Shown in pieces: positions 1 to 5,513 of a stretch of DNA of 5,590 bases; position 1 is the stretch's first letter, and every line of letters starts with the position of its first letter. The stretch spans positions 1 through 5,590 of the forward strand of contig CALIGP010000181.1 in the NCBI GenBank assembly GCA_938021455.1, given 5' to 3'. This stretch comes from an uncultured Lewinella sp. GTDB lineage: Bacteria > Bacteroidota > Bacteroidia > Chitinophagales > Saprospiraceae. The translations under genes and the position numbers were made by a program. Under the pieces are notes generated by a model, which was not told where the DNA came from, did no database searches, and was given only the letters and a program-made list of their open reading frames with translations.

Positions 1-56
1 AAGGCATCGAGTCGCCTGATCAAGTCTTTTGTTTTGTCGTTGTATTCGAAGTGCAT
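1..56 (-). CDS. Acyl-CoA dehydrogenase, N-terminal fragment (cut by window edge)
   Basis: Reading leftward from the ATG at 56-54 gives 18 complete codons, MHFEYNDKTKDLIRRLDA, before the window ends. The pattern (M-x-F-x-Y-x-x-K-T/V-x-x-L-x-x-R-L) matches the usual opening of ACAD10/11-type acyl-CoA dehydrogenases, which begin with a short helix of this kind. The start lies three bases after the TAG stop of the upstream phosphotransferase gene and in the same frame, so the two are almost certainly co-transcribed. There is no Shine-Dalgarno sequence before it, so translational coupling to the upstream stop is likely. The family uses FAD to dehydrogenate acyl-CoA thioesters. The ACAD11-like branch is associated with a kinase partner that acts on 4-hydroxyacyl-CoA. 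The assignment rests on a very short peptide plus context; FAD-binding and catalytic regions are outside the window. Confidence 0.66.
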   Translation of the reverse strand, partial: MHFEYNDKTKDLIRRLDA

Positions 57-59
57 GAA

Positions 60-1082
60 CTAGGCTTTTAGTCGTTGGCGGCCAAGGTTAGCGAATAGTT
101 TAGCGGCCACACCAAACTGTTCCATTCGTGGATCTTTCGTAGATCCCGCCACATAACGAGCGTAAAGCTGCTGAACGATCACGGCTGGTTTAAAGTAGGA
201 AAAAGCCTCGTACCAATCCATTCGGCTTAGGTCCAAACCGCTGAATTCGGCATACTTTTTCCGCAAGTACGTTTTATCCGGCCATTCCCCGTTTAGCAGG
301 TTGATGGGCATGGTGGCGTCGGGCCAATAGCTCAATAATCCAGCCAGATCAATCAGTGGATCGCCCAGGGTGGCCATGTCCCAATCAAAAACAGAGGTGA
401 CTTGGTCTGGGTTATCTGCCTGGAATTGGCAATTATCAAATTTGAGGTCGCCGTGGACAATGCTGACCCGCTGCGGAACGGGAATATCCTCCGGCAGTTT
501 TTCCGCCAGGTAGCTCATATCCTCGTTCTCTTCGAGTTTAGCGAGGTTCCATCGTTTCGTCCAGCCCTTAAGTTGGCGTTCGGCGAAGCCCTCCGGTTTA
601 CCAAGTTCGCTTAGTCCGGCGGCGGCAACATCTACCAGATGGAGATCGGCGCAAACGCGCATAAGAGCGTCCGTTAGCCGAGTTTTGGTCGGCATATCAC
701 CCGTAAAGCAATCCGGGAGTTCCTTTCGGATCACGACGCCGGTTCGGCGCTCCATGAGTACAAAATCGGCTCCAATAATGTCGTGGTCCGTGCAGAGCAG
801 GTGGGCGCGGGGCGCAGGTGCAAAGTAAGGGTTAAGCGCAGAGAGAACCCGATGCTCCCGGCGCATGTCGTGCGCTCCCGGAGCAATTTTCCCGAAGGGC
901 GGACGCCGAAGCACCATCTCTTCTTCGCCAAAGCGAAGGAGGTAGGTCAGGTTGGCGTGACCTCCATGAAACTGCCCGACGGAGAAGTCTCCCGTCAGCT
1001 CCGGAAGCTGCGTCCGGAGATAAGATTCCAGCCGGGGCCAGTCCAGTTCTTCGCCGGGGCGAATGTTTTTATAATCTTGCAT
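60..1082 (-). CDS. ACAD10/11-type phosphotransferase (APH-fold kinase, LvaA-like)
   Basis: A complete 340-aa cytoplasmic kinase of the aminoglycoside phosphotransferase (APH/choline kinase) fold. Visible landmarks are the glycine-rich N-lobe stretch FHGGHANLTYLL (38-49); VLRRPP (57-62), where this subfamily carries Arg in place of the usual N-lobe Lys; the catalytic-loop Brenner motif HGDLKFDN (210-217, catalytic D212, metal ligand N217); and FDWDMATLGDPLIDL (232-246, metal-binding D233). The LRRPP and DW-x-x-ATLGDP signatures are typical of the ACAD10/11 kinase subfamily, not of antibiotic-resistance enzymes. In that subfamily, Pseudomonas LvaA and the N-terminal domain of mammalian ACAD11 are reported to phosphorylate the 4-hydroxyl of 4-hydroxyacyl-CoA so that a partner dehydrogenase can process it. 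The gene is followed three bases later by that probable partner, supporting this role by inference. It lies 69 nt downstream of hemL and is probably in the same transcript. Start ATG 1082 has no Shine-Dalgarno but an A-rich leader. Confidence 0.88.
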   Translation of the reverse strand: MQDYKNIRPGEELDWPRLESYLRTQLPELTGDFSVGQFHGGHANLTYLLRFGEEEMVLRRPPFGKIAPGAHDMRREHRVLSALNPYFAPAPRAHLLCTDHDIIGADFVLMERRTGVVIRKELPDCFTGDMPTKTRLTDALMRVCADLHLVDVAAAGLSELGKPEGFAERQLKGWTKRWNLAKLEENEDMSYLAEKLPEDIPVPQRVSIVHGDLKFDNCQFQADNPDQVTSVFDWDMATLGDPLIDLAGLLSYWPDATMPINLLNGEWPDKTYLRKKYAEFSGLDLSRMDWYEAFSYFKPAVIVQQLYARYVAGSTKDPRMEQFGVAAKLFANLGRQRLKA

Positions 1083-1089
1083 GATCGTT

Positions 1090-1151
1090 TTTGTACCGCC
1101 GACCTCCGTCGGCGGAAATAATGATTCGCCGACGGAAGTCGGCGGTACAAA
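1090..1151. repeat. REP-like palindromic element (two nested hairpins)
   Basis: Two 25-nt arms, 1090-1114 and 1127-1151, are inverted copies with a single mismatch (1104 versus 1137), separated by 12 nt. Each arm is itself a hairpin: 1096-1103 pairs with 1108-1115 (8 bp, loop CTCC), and 1127-1133 pairs with 1138-1144 (7 bp, loop GGAA). The ends read TTTGTACC and GGTACAAA. The element fills the spacer between hemL and the phosphotransferase and its last base touches the hemL stop codon at 1152. In the minus-strand transcript the one arm mismatch becomes a U-G wobble pair, so the RNA can form one long stem or two short ones. No T-run follows on either strand, so it is not a standard intrinsic terminator. 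It resembles REP/BIME elements mobilised by RAYT transposases; that identity is inferred. Confidence 0.82.
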
Positions 1152-2459
1152 CTAGCCAAAAGCCACGTCCATCGCCGCACAGATTTTGCTAACGGCTTCC
1201 TCCAGGTCCTTGATGGAATGCGCGCCGGATACAAAGCCTACTTCGTAGCCACTTGGGCCCAGGTAAACGCCGGTTTGCAGCAGTTCGTGGTGGATGACCT
1301 TAAAGTACTCCATATTCGCGGCATCGATCTGATCAGAGCGGGTAATTCGCTCGTTACCAAAGGCCAGCCAGAAGATAGAACCGATGTGTGGCACGTGTAG
1401 CGGGTAGCCTTTCTCCGTAGCGTAGGCTTCTATGGCGGTGGCCATCGCGTGTGTTTTTTGTTCCTGCAGTTCGTAGAAGCCGGGCGTGAGACAGAGCTCC
1501 AGGGCCGCCAGGCCGGCGGCCATCGCTACCGGGTTGGCACTCAGCGTACCGGCCTGGTAAACCGGGCCGACGGGCGCAATGTGGTCCATAATCTCAGCAC
1601 TGGCAGCGTAGGCCCCAACCGGGAAGCCGCCGCCAATTACTTTGCCGAAAGTGATGATATCTGGCTTAACGTCGTAATAACCTGCTGCGCCGGTGAATCC
1701 CACCCGGAACCCAGAGATGACTTCATCAAAGATCAATAATACGTTATGCTTCCATGCCTTGATGCGCAAGCACTTTAGCCAGCTGGGATCCTGGATCAAC
1801 AGACCGTTGTTGGCAGGGATGGGCTCCACGATAATACAGGCGATCTCATCAGCGTGCTTCGAGAGCGTCTCTTCCAGCAGGTCTCGGTCATTGAGAGGTA
1901 GAATGATGGTATCTGCAGCAACATTCTCGGGCACACCAGCCGAAGAGCTGGTGCCAAAGGTGGCCAGTCCGGAGCCGGCTTTCACCAGCAGGCTATCCAC
2001 ATGACCGTGATAACAGCCGTCAAACTTGAGAATCTTGTTTCGCCCGGTTACCCCGCGCGCCAGCCGTAGTGCACTCATCACGGCCTCCGTACCAGAAGAC
2101 ACAAAACGGATCCGCTCTACGTAAGGGTGATTATCCAGAATGAGTTTACCAAGTTGGTTACCCAATCGGTTAGGCGTACCAAAGCTAGTCCCTTTTTTAA
2201 CCGTCTCCATCACTTTATCCTCAATATACTCGTTGGCATGACCGTGGATGAGCGGGCCCCAGGAGCAGCAGAAGTCCAGAAACTCATTATCATCCTCATC
2301 CGTCATCCGGCTTCCCTTCCCTTCCTTAATGAATAAAGGCGGACCGCTTACACTACGAAAGGCTCGTACGGGGCTATTAACCCCACCGGGGAAGTACCCC
2401 TGTGCTTCAGCAAAAAGATCAGCGGATGATTGACGGGGAATACGTTGTTCGAACTTCAT
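1152..2459 (-). CDS. hemL: Glutamate-1-semialdehyde 2,1-aminomutase
   Basis: A complete 435-aa class III (fold-type I) PLP enzyme that converts glutamate-1-semialdehyde to 5-aminolevulinate, the last step of the C5 route to heme and other tetrapyrroles; cytoplasmic and normally a homodimer. Diagnostic segments are FPGGVNSPVRAF (23-34), the phosphate-binding SSGTEAVMSALRLAR (121-135), DGCYHGHVDSLLVKAGSG (147-164), the PLP-ring DEVISGFR (245-252), the catalytic lysine K273 in FGKVIGGGFPVGAY (271-284) and YQAGTLSANP (301-310). GxGxATFGTSSSAGVP around 162-176 is the gating loop typical of HemL and separates it from ordinary aminotransferases. Length fits the family (about 425-435). The start at 2459 gives a normal N-terminus (MKFEQR...), with no Shine-Dalgarno. 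No other heme gene is in view; it stands first in a minus-strand run ahead of the phosphotransferase. Confidence 0.97.
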   Translation of the reverse strand: MKFEQRIPRQSSADLFAEAQGYFPGGVNSPVRAFRSVSGPPLFIKEGKGSRMTDEDDNEFLDFCCSWGPLIHGHANEYIEDKVMETVKKGTSFGTPNRLGNQLGKLILDNHPYVERIRFVSSGTEAVMSALRLARGVTGRNKILKFDGCYHGHVDSLLVKAGSGLATFGTSSSAGVPENVAADTIILPLNDRDLLEETLSKHADEIACIIVEPIPANNGLLIQDPSWLKCLRIKAWKHNVLLIFDEVISGFRVGFTGAAGYYDVKPDIITFGKVIGGGFPVGAYAASAEIMDHIAPVGPVYQAGTLSANPVAMAAGLAALELCLTPGFYELQEQKTHAMATAIEAYATEKGYPLHVPHIGSIFWLAFGNERITRSDQIDAANMEYFKVIHHELLQTGVYLGPSGYEVGFVSGAHSIKDLEEAVSKICAAMDVAFG

Positions 2460-2478
2460 GGATTGGCTTTAGTGGTCG

Positions 2479-2511
2479 CAAGGTATAAAGCATGGGCAAG
2501 AATCTCATCAA
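2479..2511 (-). promoter_or_regulatory. Candidate hemL promoter, Bacteroidota-type
   Basis: On the minus strand, TATACCTTG (2487-2479) partly resembles the Bacteroidota -7 element TAnnTTTG, and a TTG (2511-2509, within TTTTCATTG) lies 21 nt further upstream, near the expected position for the -33 element. The resulting leader to the hemL ATG would be about 15 nt. The match is imperfect, so this is a weak call based on motif and spacing only. Confidence 0.25.
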
Positions 2512-2662
2512 TGAAAAGTCATGTCCTTAAAAGAAATTGGCCTTGCCTAAGAGCCCGGCGTAAATCCCACACAATTGGGTGTTAAAAACGGTCTGATTTT
2601 TTGTTTAAATTTAATCAATAGGTCATATTTAACTTTCCCTCTTATCACGAAAAAAACATAAG

Positions 2663-2679
2663 TATCTGATAAACAGATA
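2663..2679. promoter_or_regulatory. Palindrome TATCTG-N5-CAGATA, possible operator
   Basis: A perfect 6-bp inverted repeat with a 5-nt spacer, lying 95 nt before the sigma-factor ATG and about 180 nt before the hemL ATG in their shared divergent spacer. The size and symmetry fit a dimeric regulator site. It could also be chance in AT-rich DNA; no regulator that might bind it is encoded in the window. Confidence 0.3.
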
Positions 2680-2773
2680 GTTAAAAAACTGGCACGGTTA
2701 TTGAGTGTGTACTGGCAGCAAAAGACGCTGAGACGTCGACCATACATACATTCAAGTAAATTCAGTATAGATT

Positions 2774-3283
2774 ATGACTAACCAAGAGTTCACCCACGAG
2801 ATTACCAAGTTAGAACGCCTTTTATTCTCTTTCGCCCTACGGCTGACCAGCAATCGTGCCGATGCTGAAGACCTGATGCAAGAAACAAGCCTTCGTGCTT
2901 ATCGTCATAAAGAAAAATTTGCCAAGGGAACCAACTTTAAAAGTTGGGTTTCCACCATCATGCGCAATGCCTACATCAATAGGTACCGCAAGATGAAGAC
3001 CCGCCGACACATCAACAACAGCATCGAAAACTATTCCTATGCTTTGGAAAACAATAACACTATTCCAAATCAAGGAGAGCACGATTTACGCTTGCAGGAG
3101 CTAAAGAAAATGCTCAATAGCGTTGGAGATCTATACAGTGTCCCTTTCCTAATGTTCCACCGCGGATTTGAATATAAGGAAATTGCTGAGAAGCTAAACA
3201 TCCCTATCGGCACCGTAAAGAGTCGCATTTTTCTCGCCCGCCAGCGAATGAAAAAAATGATCGGTGAGCGCCACCAAAACTAA
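2774..3283 (+). CDS. ECF-type RNA polymerase sigma-70 factor
   Basis: A complete 169-aa extracytoplasmic-function sigma factor with only regions 2 and 4. Region 2 spans about 9-77 and carries ADAEDLMQETSLRAYR (29-44; core-RNAP binding and -10 recognition helix) and FKSWVSTIMRNAYINRYRK (55-73; strand-opening helix). A polar asparagine-rich linker (80-100) joins it to region 4 (about 104-160), whose helix-turn-helix EYKEIAEKLNIPIGTVKSR (133-151) reads the -35 element. No anti-sigma factor, transmembrane protein or SusC/D pair follows, unlike many ECF genes in Bacteroidota, so control is probably transcriptional or by an unlinked partner. ATG 2774 gives a normal ECF N-terminus and has no Shine-Dalgarno; the only close upstream motif is TAAATTCA at 2757-2764. 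The gene ends in a strong terminator, so it is monocistronic. Target genes cannot be deduced from the sequence. Confidence 0.94.
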   Translation: MTNQEFTHEITKLERLLFSFALRLTSNRADAEDLMQETSLRAYRHKEKFAKGTNFKSWVSTIMRNAYINRYRKMKTRRHINNSIENYSYALENNNTIPNQGEHDLRLQELKKMLNSVGDLYSVPFLMFHRGFEYKEIAEKLNIPIGTVKSRIFLARQRMKKMIGERHQN

Positions 3284-3325
3284 AACTCTGGCCCTTTTAG
3301 CATTAGCGTTATTCAACAAAAATTT

Positions 3326-3361
3326 GCCGTGTTCCCATTGGGGGCACGGCTTTTTCTTTTT
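3326..3361 (+). terminator. Rho-independent terminator after the sigma-factor gene
   Basis: An 11-bp stem (3326-3336 with 3340-3350, including two U-G pairs) closes on an ATT loop and is followed by TTTTTCTTTTT. It lies 42 nt past the sigma stop codon and isolates that gene from the downstream histidine kinase. Confidence 0.92.
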
Positions 3362-3439
3362 GCCTAAGCGTTTAATTGGAAAAACAGACTACTACACCAC
3401 TCCCCACCAATAACCCGCCATTCCCTAAGTCATACGGGG

Positions 3440-3475
3440 TTTAGAGTCTATACAAATTAGTTTTAAGTAAATTCG
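3440..3475 (+). promoter_or_regulatory. Candidate promoter for the histidine kinase gene
   Basis: TAAATTCG at 3468-3475 matches 7 of 8 positions of the Bacteroidota -7 consensus TAnnTTTG. A TTTA at 3440-3443 could serve as -33, though the 24-nt gap is longer than usual. A start site just past 3480 would leave a leader of roughly 34 nt. The kinase needs its own promoter because a terminator lies upstream, which gives modest contextual support. Confidence 0.3.
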
Positions 3476-3515
3476 TGTCATACTCTCTGATTAGGATTTT
3501 ACGATACACACACAA

Positions 3516-4826
3516 ATGACGACCTCTCCTCCCGGTGGTGGGCAGGACGCGCTAATTGAAAGCCTTAAAAGGCAGTTAGCCGTCTCCCAAGCCGAAGTAA
3601 ACCTGCATTTGGCGGAAGTCCGCCGCTTTTCCTTTATTGTCTCCGAAATAACGGAAGCTGCCGAAGGTGGCATCTTCGTTCGTCAGAATGTTGAGGCAGA
3701 CTACATGTACATTTCCGAGCAGCTTGCTGAAATCCTCGGATACGGTGACATCGGAATGCCCCCCTCTTACCGGCAATTTCTGGAGCAAATCCATCCCGAA
3801 GATCTCCAGCGAGCGATGGATCTTGCGGCGGCGCGGCAACCTGCCCCCTCTCTTGCAAACACTGCTCCTGAATCAGCAGCCAGCACCGGCGTCCGCGCCC
3901 CCGAGGCACAAAGCGTGCTGTCTTTGCCCAGTAAAAAAACCATTCCCCTCAACATCTTTACTACCGGTGCGGGTGCGCATTCGGAGTTTCGCTACCGAAA
4001 TCAAACAGGGGATTACCGCTGGTTCCGGGCCAGTGCCAAACGCTATCAACCAGAAGCCGGACCAGAGCAAATCATTGGTCTCATCCTTGACATCAACGAC
4101 ATTAAACTGCTCGAAGAGCAACGCCGTGCGGTAAATGAGGAGCTCAAAGCCTTCATGTACAGCGTAGCGCATGATCTGCGGGCGCCCGTGCGCCATATTG
4201 CAAGCTTTGCCGAAGCGATCCGCGAAGAGCCAGAAGCTCCGGCTGAAGATCGGGAGCTTTACCTCAATTACGTTGAGCAATCCGCTGACAAACTCGCTAA
4301 GATGATTGACGGGCTACTCATGCTCAGCCGCAACCAACGCAATGAACCGAAGATCATTCCGGTTAACGTGGAAGAAATGCTCGGTCAGATCATTGATGCC
4401 ACCCGTCAAACAGAATTACAGGCAGAGGAACTGGTCATCGAGCACGATGCCTTTCCTATCATTTATACCGATGCCGGGCTTCTGGAGCAGGTGCTGCAGA
4501 ACCTTCTCTCCAACGCCATTAAGTATTCAAGCAACCGGAAAAAGTCCGTTGTCCGTATCCGATACTACCTGCAGGAAAGCCAGCACATCATTAGCTTTTC
4601 TGATAACGGCGTTGGCTTCGATCCCGTTTACGCCGATAAGCTGTTCCAGCTCTTCAGCCGCTTGTACGTTGAAAACGATATTCCCGGAACGGGCGTTGGC
4701 CTGGCAAGTGTCCATCGTATCATGCGTAACCTCGGTGGTGTGATCGAAGCCGATGGCATACCCGGTAAAGGAGCAACATTCACCATTCGCCTGCCAGTAA
4801 AAGTAGGCGCGACTTCTGCTTTCTAA
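3516..4826 (+). CDS. Soluble PAS-domain sensor histidine kinase
   Basis: A complete 436-aa cytoplasmic kinase with no signal peptide or membrane segment. A short helical N-terminus (about 11-50) leads into a PAS_3-type sensor fold (about 45-200): EGGIFVRQN...YMYISEQLAEILGY (50-76), FLEQIHPEDLQRAM (88-101) and, after an Ala/Pro/Ser-rich insertion (about 105-153), EFRYRNQTGDYRWFRASAKR (157-176) and IIGLILDINDIK (186-197). A linker helix follows, then the phosphoacceptor H-box SVAHDLRAPVRHI (216-228, H219). The ATPase domain shows the N-box NLLSNAIKYS (329-338), G1 DNGVGF (363-368), F-box KLFQLFSRL (375-383) and G2 GTGVGLASVH (391-400), so all catalytic elements are present. The HDLRAPxRHI H-box is of the phytochrome-kinase-like class, which typically pairs with Rcp1-like receivers, as found next door. 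The ligand or cofactor is not evident, and nothing marks it as heme- or flavin-binding. Leader ACACACACAAATG is A-rich without a Shine-Dalgarno. Confidence 0.94.
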   Translation: MTTSPPGGGQDALIESLKRQLAVSQAEVNLHLAEVRRFSFIVSEITEAAEGGIFVRQNVEADYMYISEQLAEILGYGDIGMPPSYRQFLEQIHPEDLQRAMDLAAARQPAPSLANTAPESAASTGVRAPEAQSVLSLPSKKTIPLNIFTTGAGAHSEFRYRNQTGDYRWFRASAKRYQPEAGPEQIIGLILDINDIKLLEEQRRAVNEELKAFMYSVAHDLRAPVRHIASFAEAIREEPEAPAEDRELYLNYVEQSADKLAKMIDGLLMLSRNQRNEPKIIPVNVEEMLGQIIDATRQTELQAEELVIEHDAFPIIYTDAGLLEQVLQNLLSNAIKYSSNRKKSVVRIRYYLQESQHIISFSDNGVGFDPVYADKLFQLFSRLYVENDIPGTGVGLASVHRIMRNLGGVIEADGIPGKGATFTIRLPVKVGATSAF

Positions 4827-4934
4827 CCATTTTCCCTTACCTTACCGATGTTATAATCCCTACATTATTGAAGAGGACAGCAACCGGTGTCTTGTTTACA
4901 TCACCCGCTCTTTTCCTTCTACCTACCGATCAAC

Positions 4935-4940
4935 GGAAAG
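4935..4940 (+). promoter_or_regulatory. Shine-Dalgarno-like site that fixes the regulator start
   Basis: GGAAAG lies five bases before the ATG at 4946. It supports this start over the in-frame TTG at 4868, which would add 26 residues not typical of receiver domains. It is the only clear Shine-Dalgarno-like sequence in front of a gene in this window. Confidence 0.55.
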
Positions 4941-4945
4941 CTGCA

Positions 4946-5356
4946 ATGACACCCCACCGTGTACTCCTGATTGAGGATGACCCGCTCGAGGCGGCGCTCG
5001 CCAAACGTACGCTACGACAAATCGACAAAAACATCGACGTAGTCTTCTTGCGCGATGGCGCTCATTTCCTGCAATTCTACCAAAAAAACCATCCGGTTAA
5101 GGGCATTAGTCTGGCCATTATGGACTTGCACATGCCCCGTGTGGATGGCTTCGCTGTGCTAAAGAAACTACAAGACAGCGGGCAACGTGCCCCCTTCCCC
5201 ATCGTTATGTTCTCCAGCTCAGAAGACCAGGAGGAAATTGACCAGGCCTATTCTTTAGGTGCCTCGGCTTTCGTAAGAAAGCCCACCGTCCCGAAAGCCT
5301 ATCGGGCAGCGATGGAACATATTGTTAACTTTTGGCTGACGACTAACCGGCGGTAG
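4946..5356 (+). CDS. Rcp1-like single-domain response regulator
   Basis: A stand-alone receiver (REC) of 136 aa when started at ATG 4946. The beta-alpha fold is complete: VLLIEDD (6-12) with acidic pocket E10/D11/D12, phosphoacceptor D60 in LAIMDLHMPRVDGF (56-69), switch serine S90 in IVMFSSSED (86-94), aromatic F109 and invariant lysine K112 in FVRKPT (109-114). The long beta2-alpha2 stretch FLRDGAHFLQFYQ and the SSSEDQEEI-x-x-AY-x-LGA segment are typical of Rcp1-like receivers, which take phosphate from phytochrome-type or PAS histidine kinases and have no DNA-binding output. The preceding kinase is the obvious donor; 119 nt separate its stop from this ATG, without an intervening terminator. 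A TTG at 4868 would extend the protein to 162 aa, but the added residues look non-native. The stop codon forms the first bases of a downstream repeat array. Its downstream partner is unknown. Confidence 0.92.
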   Translation: MTPHRVLLIEDDPLEAALAKRTLRQIDKNIDVVFLRDGAHFLQFYQKNHPVKGISLAIMDLHMPRVDGFAVLKKLQDSGQRAPFPIVMFSSSEDQEEIDQAYSLGASAFVRKPTVPKAYRAAMEHIVNFWLTTNRR

Positions 5357-5456
5357 ACGGCTACGCCTTTTAGACGCTGCGCTTTTAGGCTGCCGCATGT
5401 TGGAAGACGGCTCTAAAGCGACGCGTCTAAAAAGAGCGAAGCGATGTCTAAACATG
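5354..5456. repeat. Inverted array of short TAGACG-type repeat units
   Basis: On the plus strand three related units follow directly: TAGACGGCTACGCCTTT (5354-5370), TAGACGCTGCGCTTT (5371-5385) and TAGGCTGCCGCATG (5386-5399). On the minus strand three more run toward them: 5450-5430, 5429-5416 (TAGACGCGTCGCTT) and 5415-5402 (TAGAGCCGTCTTCC). The two sets face each other, so about 5367-5385 can pair with 5416-5434. The right half, 5396-5456, is itself an imperfect palindrome with CATGTT/AACATG, AGAC/GTCT and GCTCT/AGAGC steps around a central ACGCGT. The first unit starts in the regulator's stop codon. It looks like a dispersed intergenic repeat; copy number elsewhere is unknown. Confidence 0.62.
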
Positions 5457-5489
5457 AGTCATCCCTAATTTTTGGGTGAGATGACCATG
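5453..5489. other. Bulged hairpin after the repeat array
   Basis: CATG-A-GTCATC (5453-5463) pairs with GATGACCATG (5480-5489): ten base pairs with one bulged A. Inside, CCC (5463-5465) and GGG (5474-5476) can pair in an alternative fold (TCA-T-CCC with GGGTGA). No T-run follows, so it is not a typical terminator. Its function is unknown; it may be part of a structured 3' untranslated region. Confidence 0.4.
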
Positions 5490-5513
5490 TATCCTGGCAA
5501 AGAATAGGGTTTT

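Larger units (their letters stand above)
2460..2773. other. Divergent intergenic region between hemL and the ECF sigma gene
   Basis: This 314-nt spacer separates two genes transcribed away from each other, so it should hold both promoters. The stretch from about 2560 to 2700 is markedly AT-rich compared with the genes. It contains a candidate hemL promoter (2479-2511), a small CCCA-N6-TGGG hairpin (2566-2579), a TATCTG-N5-CAGATA palindrome (2663-2679) and a 10-mer shared with the kinase leader (2754-2763). An open frame on the minus strand at 2747-2547 shows no recognisable protein features, and I do not consider it a gene. Confidence 0.75.

Noticed and set aside
60..1082. Aminoglycoside antibiotic resistance gene
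   Set aside because: The fold is APH-like, but LRRPP and the DW-x-x-ATLGDP signature, together with the dehydrogenase partner, place it in the ACAD10/11 kinase subfamily; nothing points to antibiotic modification.
1090..1151. Intrinsic terminator between hemL and the kinase gene
   Set aside because: The stem is strong, but neither strand has a T-run directly after it; the minus strand continues with ACAAAAAC.
783..1234. Overlapping open frames on both strands around the kinase start and REP-like element
   Set aside because: They overlap well-supported genes or the repeat, show no domain pattern and are low-complexity shadow translations.
2547..2747. 66-codon minus-strand open frame in the divergent spacer
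   Set aside because: No recognisable motif, AT-rich non-coding composition, overlap with likely regulatory sequence and no supporting start context.
2774..3283. EcfG-type general stress sigma factor with a PhyR partner
   Set aside because: The neighbouring receiver lacks the sigma-like domain of PhyR and no NepR-like anti-sigma gene is present.
3491..4743. Several antisense and alternative-frame open frames across the histidine kinase
   Set aside because: All lie inside a gene whose every catalytic motif is in frame 3516-4826; their translations are Arg/Ser/Pro-rich with no domain.
4832..4930. Direct repeat ending in TACCGAT in the kinase-regulator gap
   Set aside because: Only 13 of 18 positions match (4832-4849 versus 4913-4930), within pyrimidine-rich sequence where such similarity is easily random.
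4868..4945. N-terminal extension of the response regulator from a TTG start
   Set aside because: The 26 extra residues are not part of a receiver fold, TTG is a rare start, and a Shine-Dalgarno-like GGAAAG precedes the internal ATG at 4946.
5354..5456. CRISPR array
   Set aside because: Units are short, degenerate, immediately adjacent and on both strands; there are no uniform repeats with unique spacers and no cas genes.
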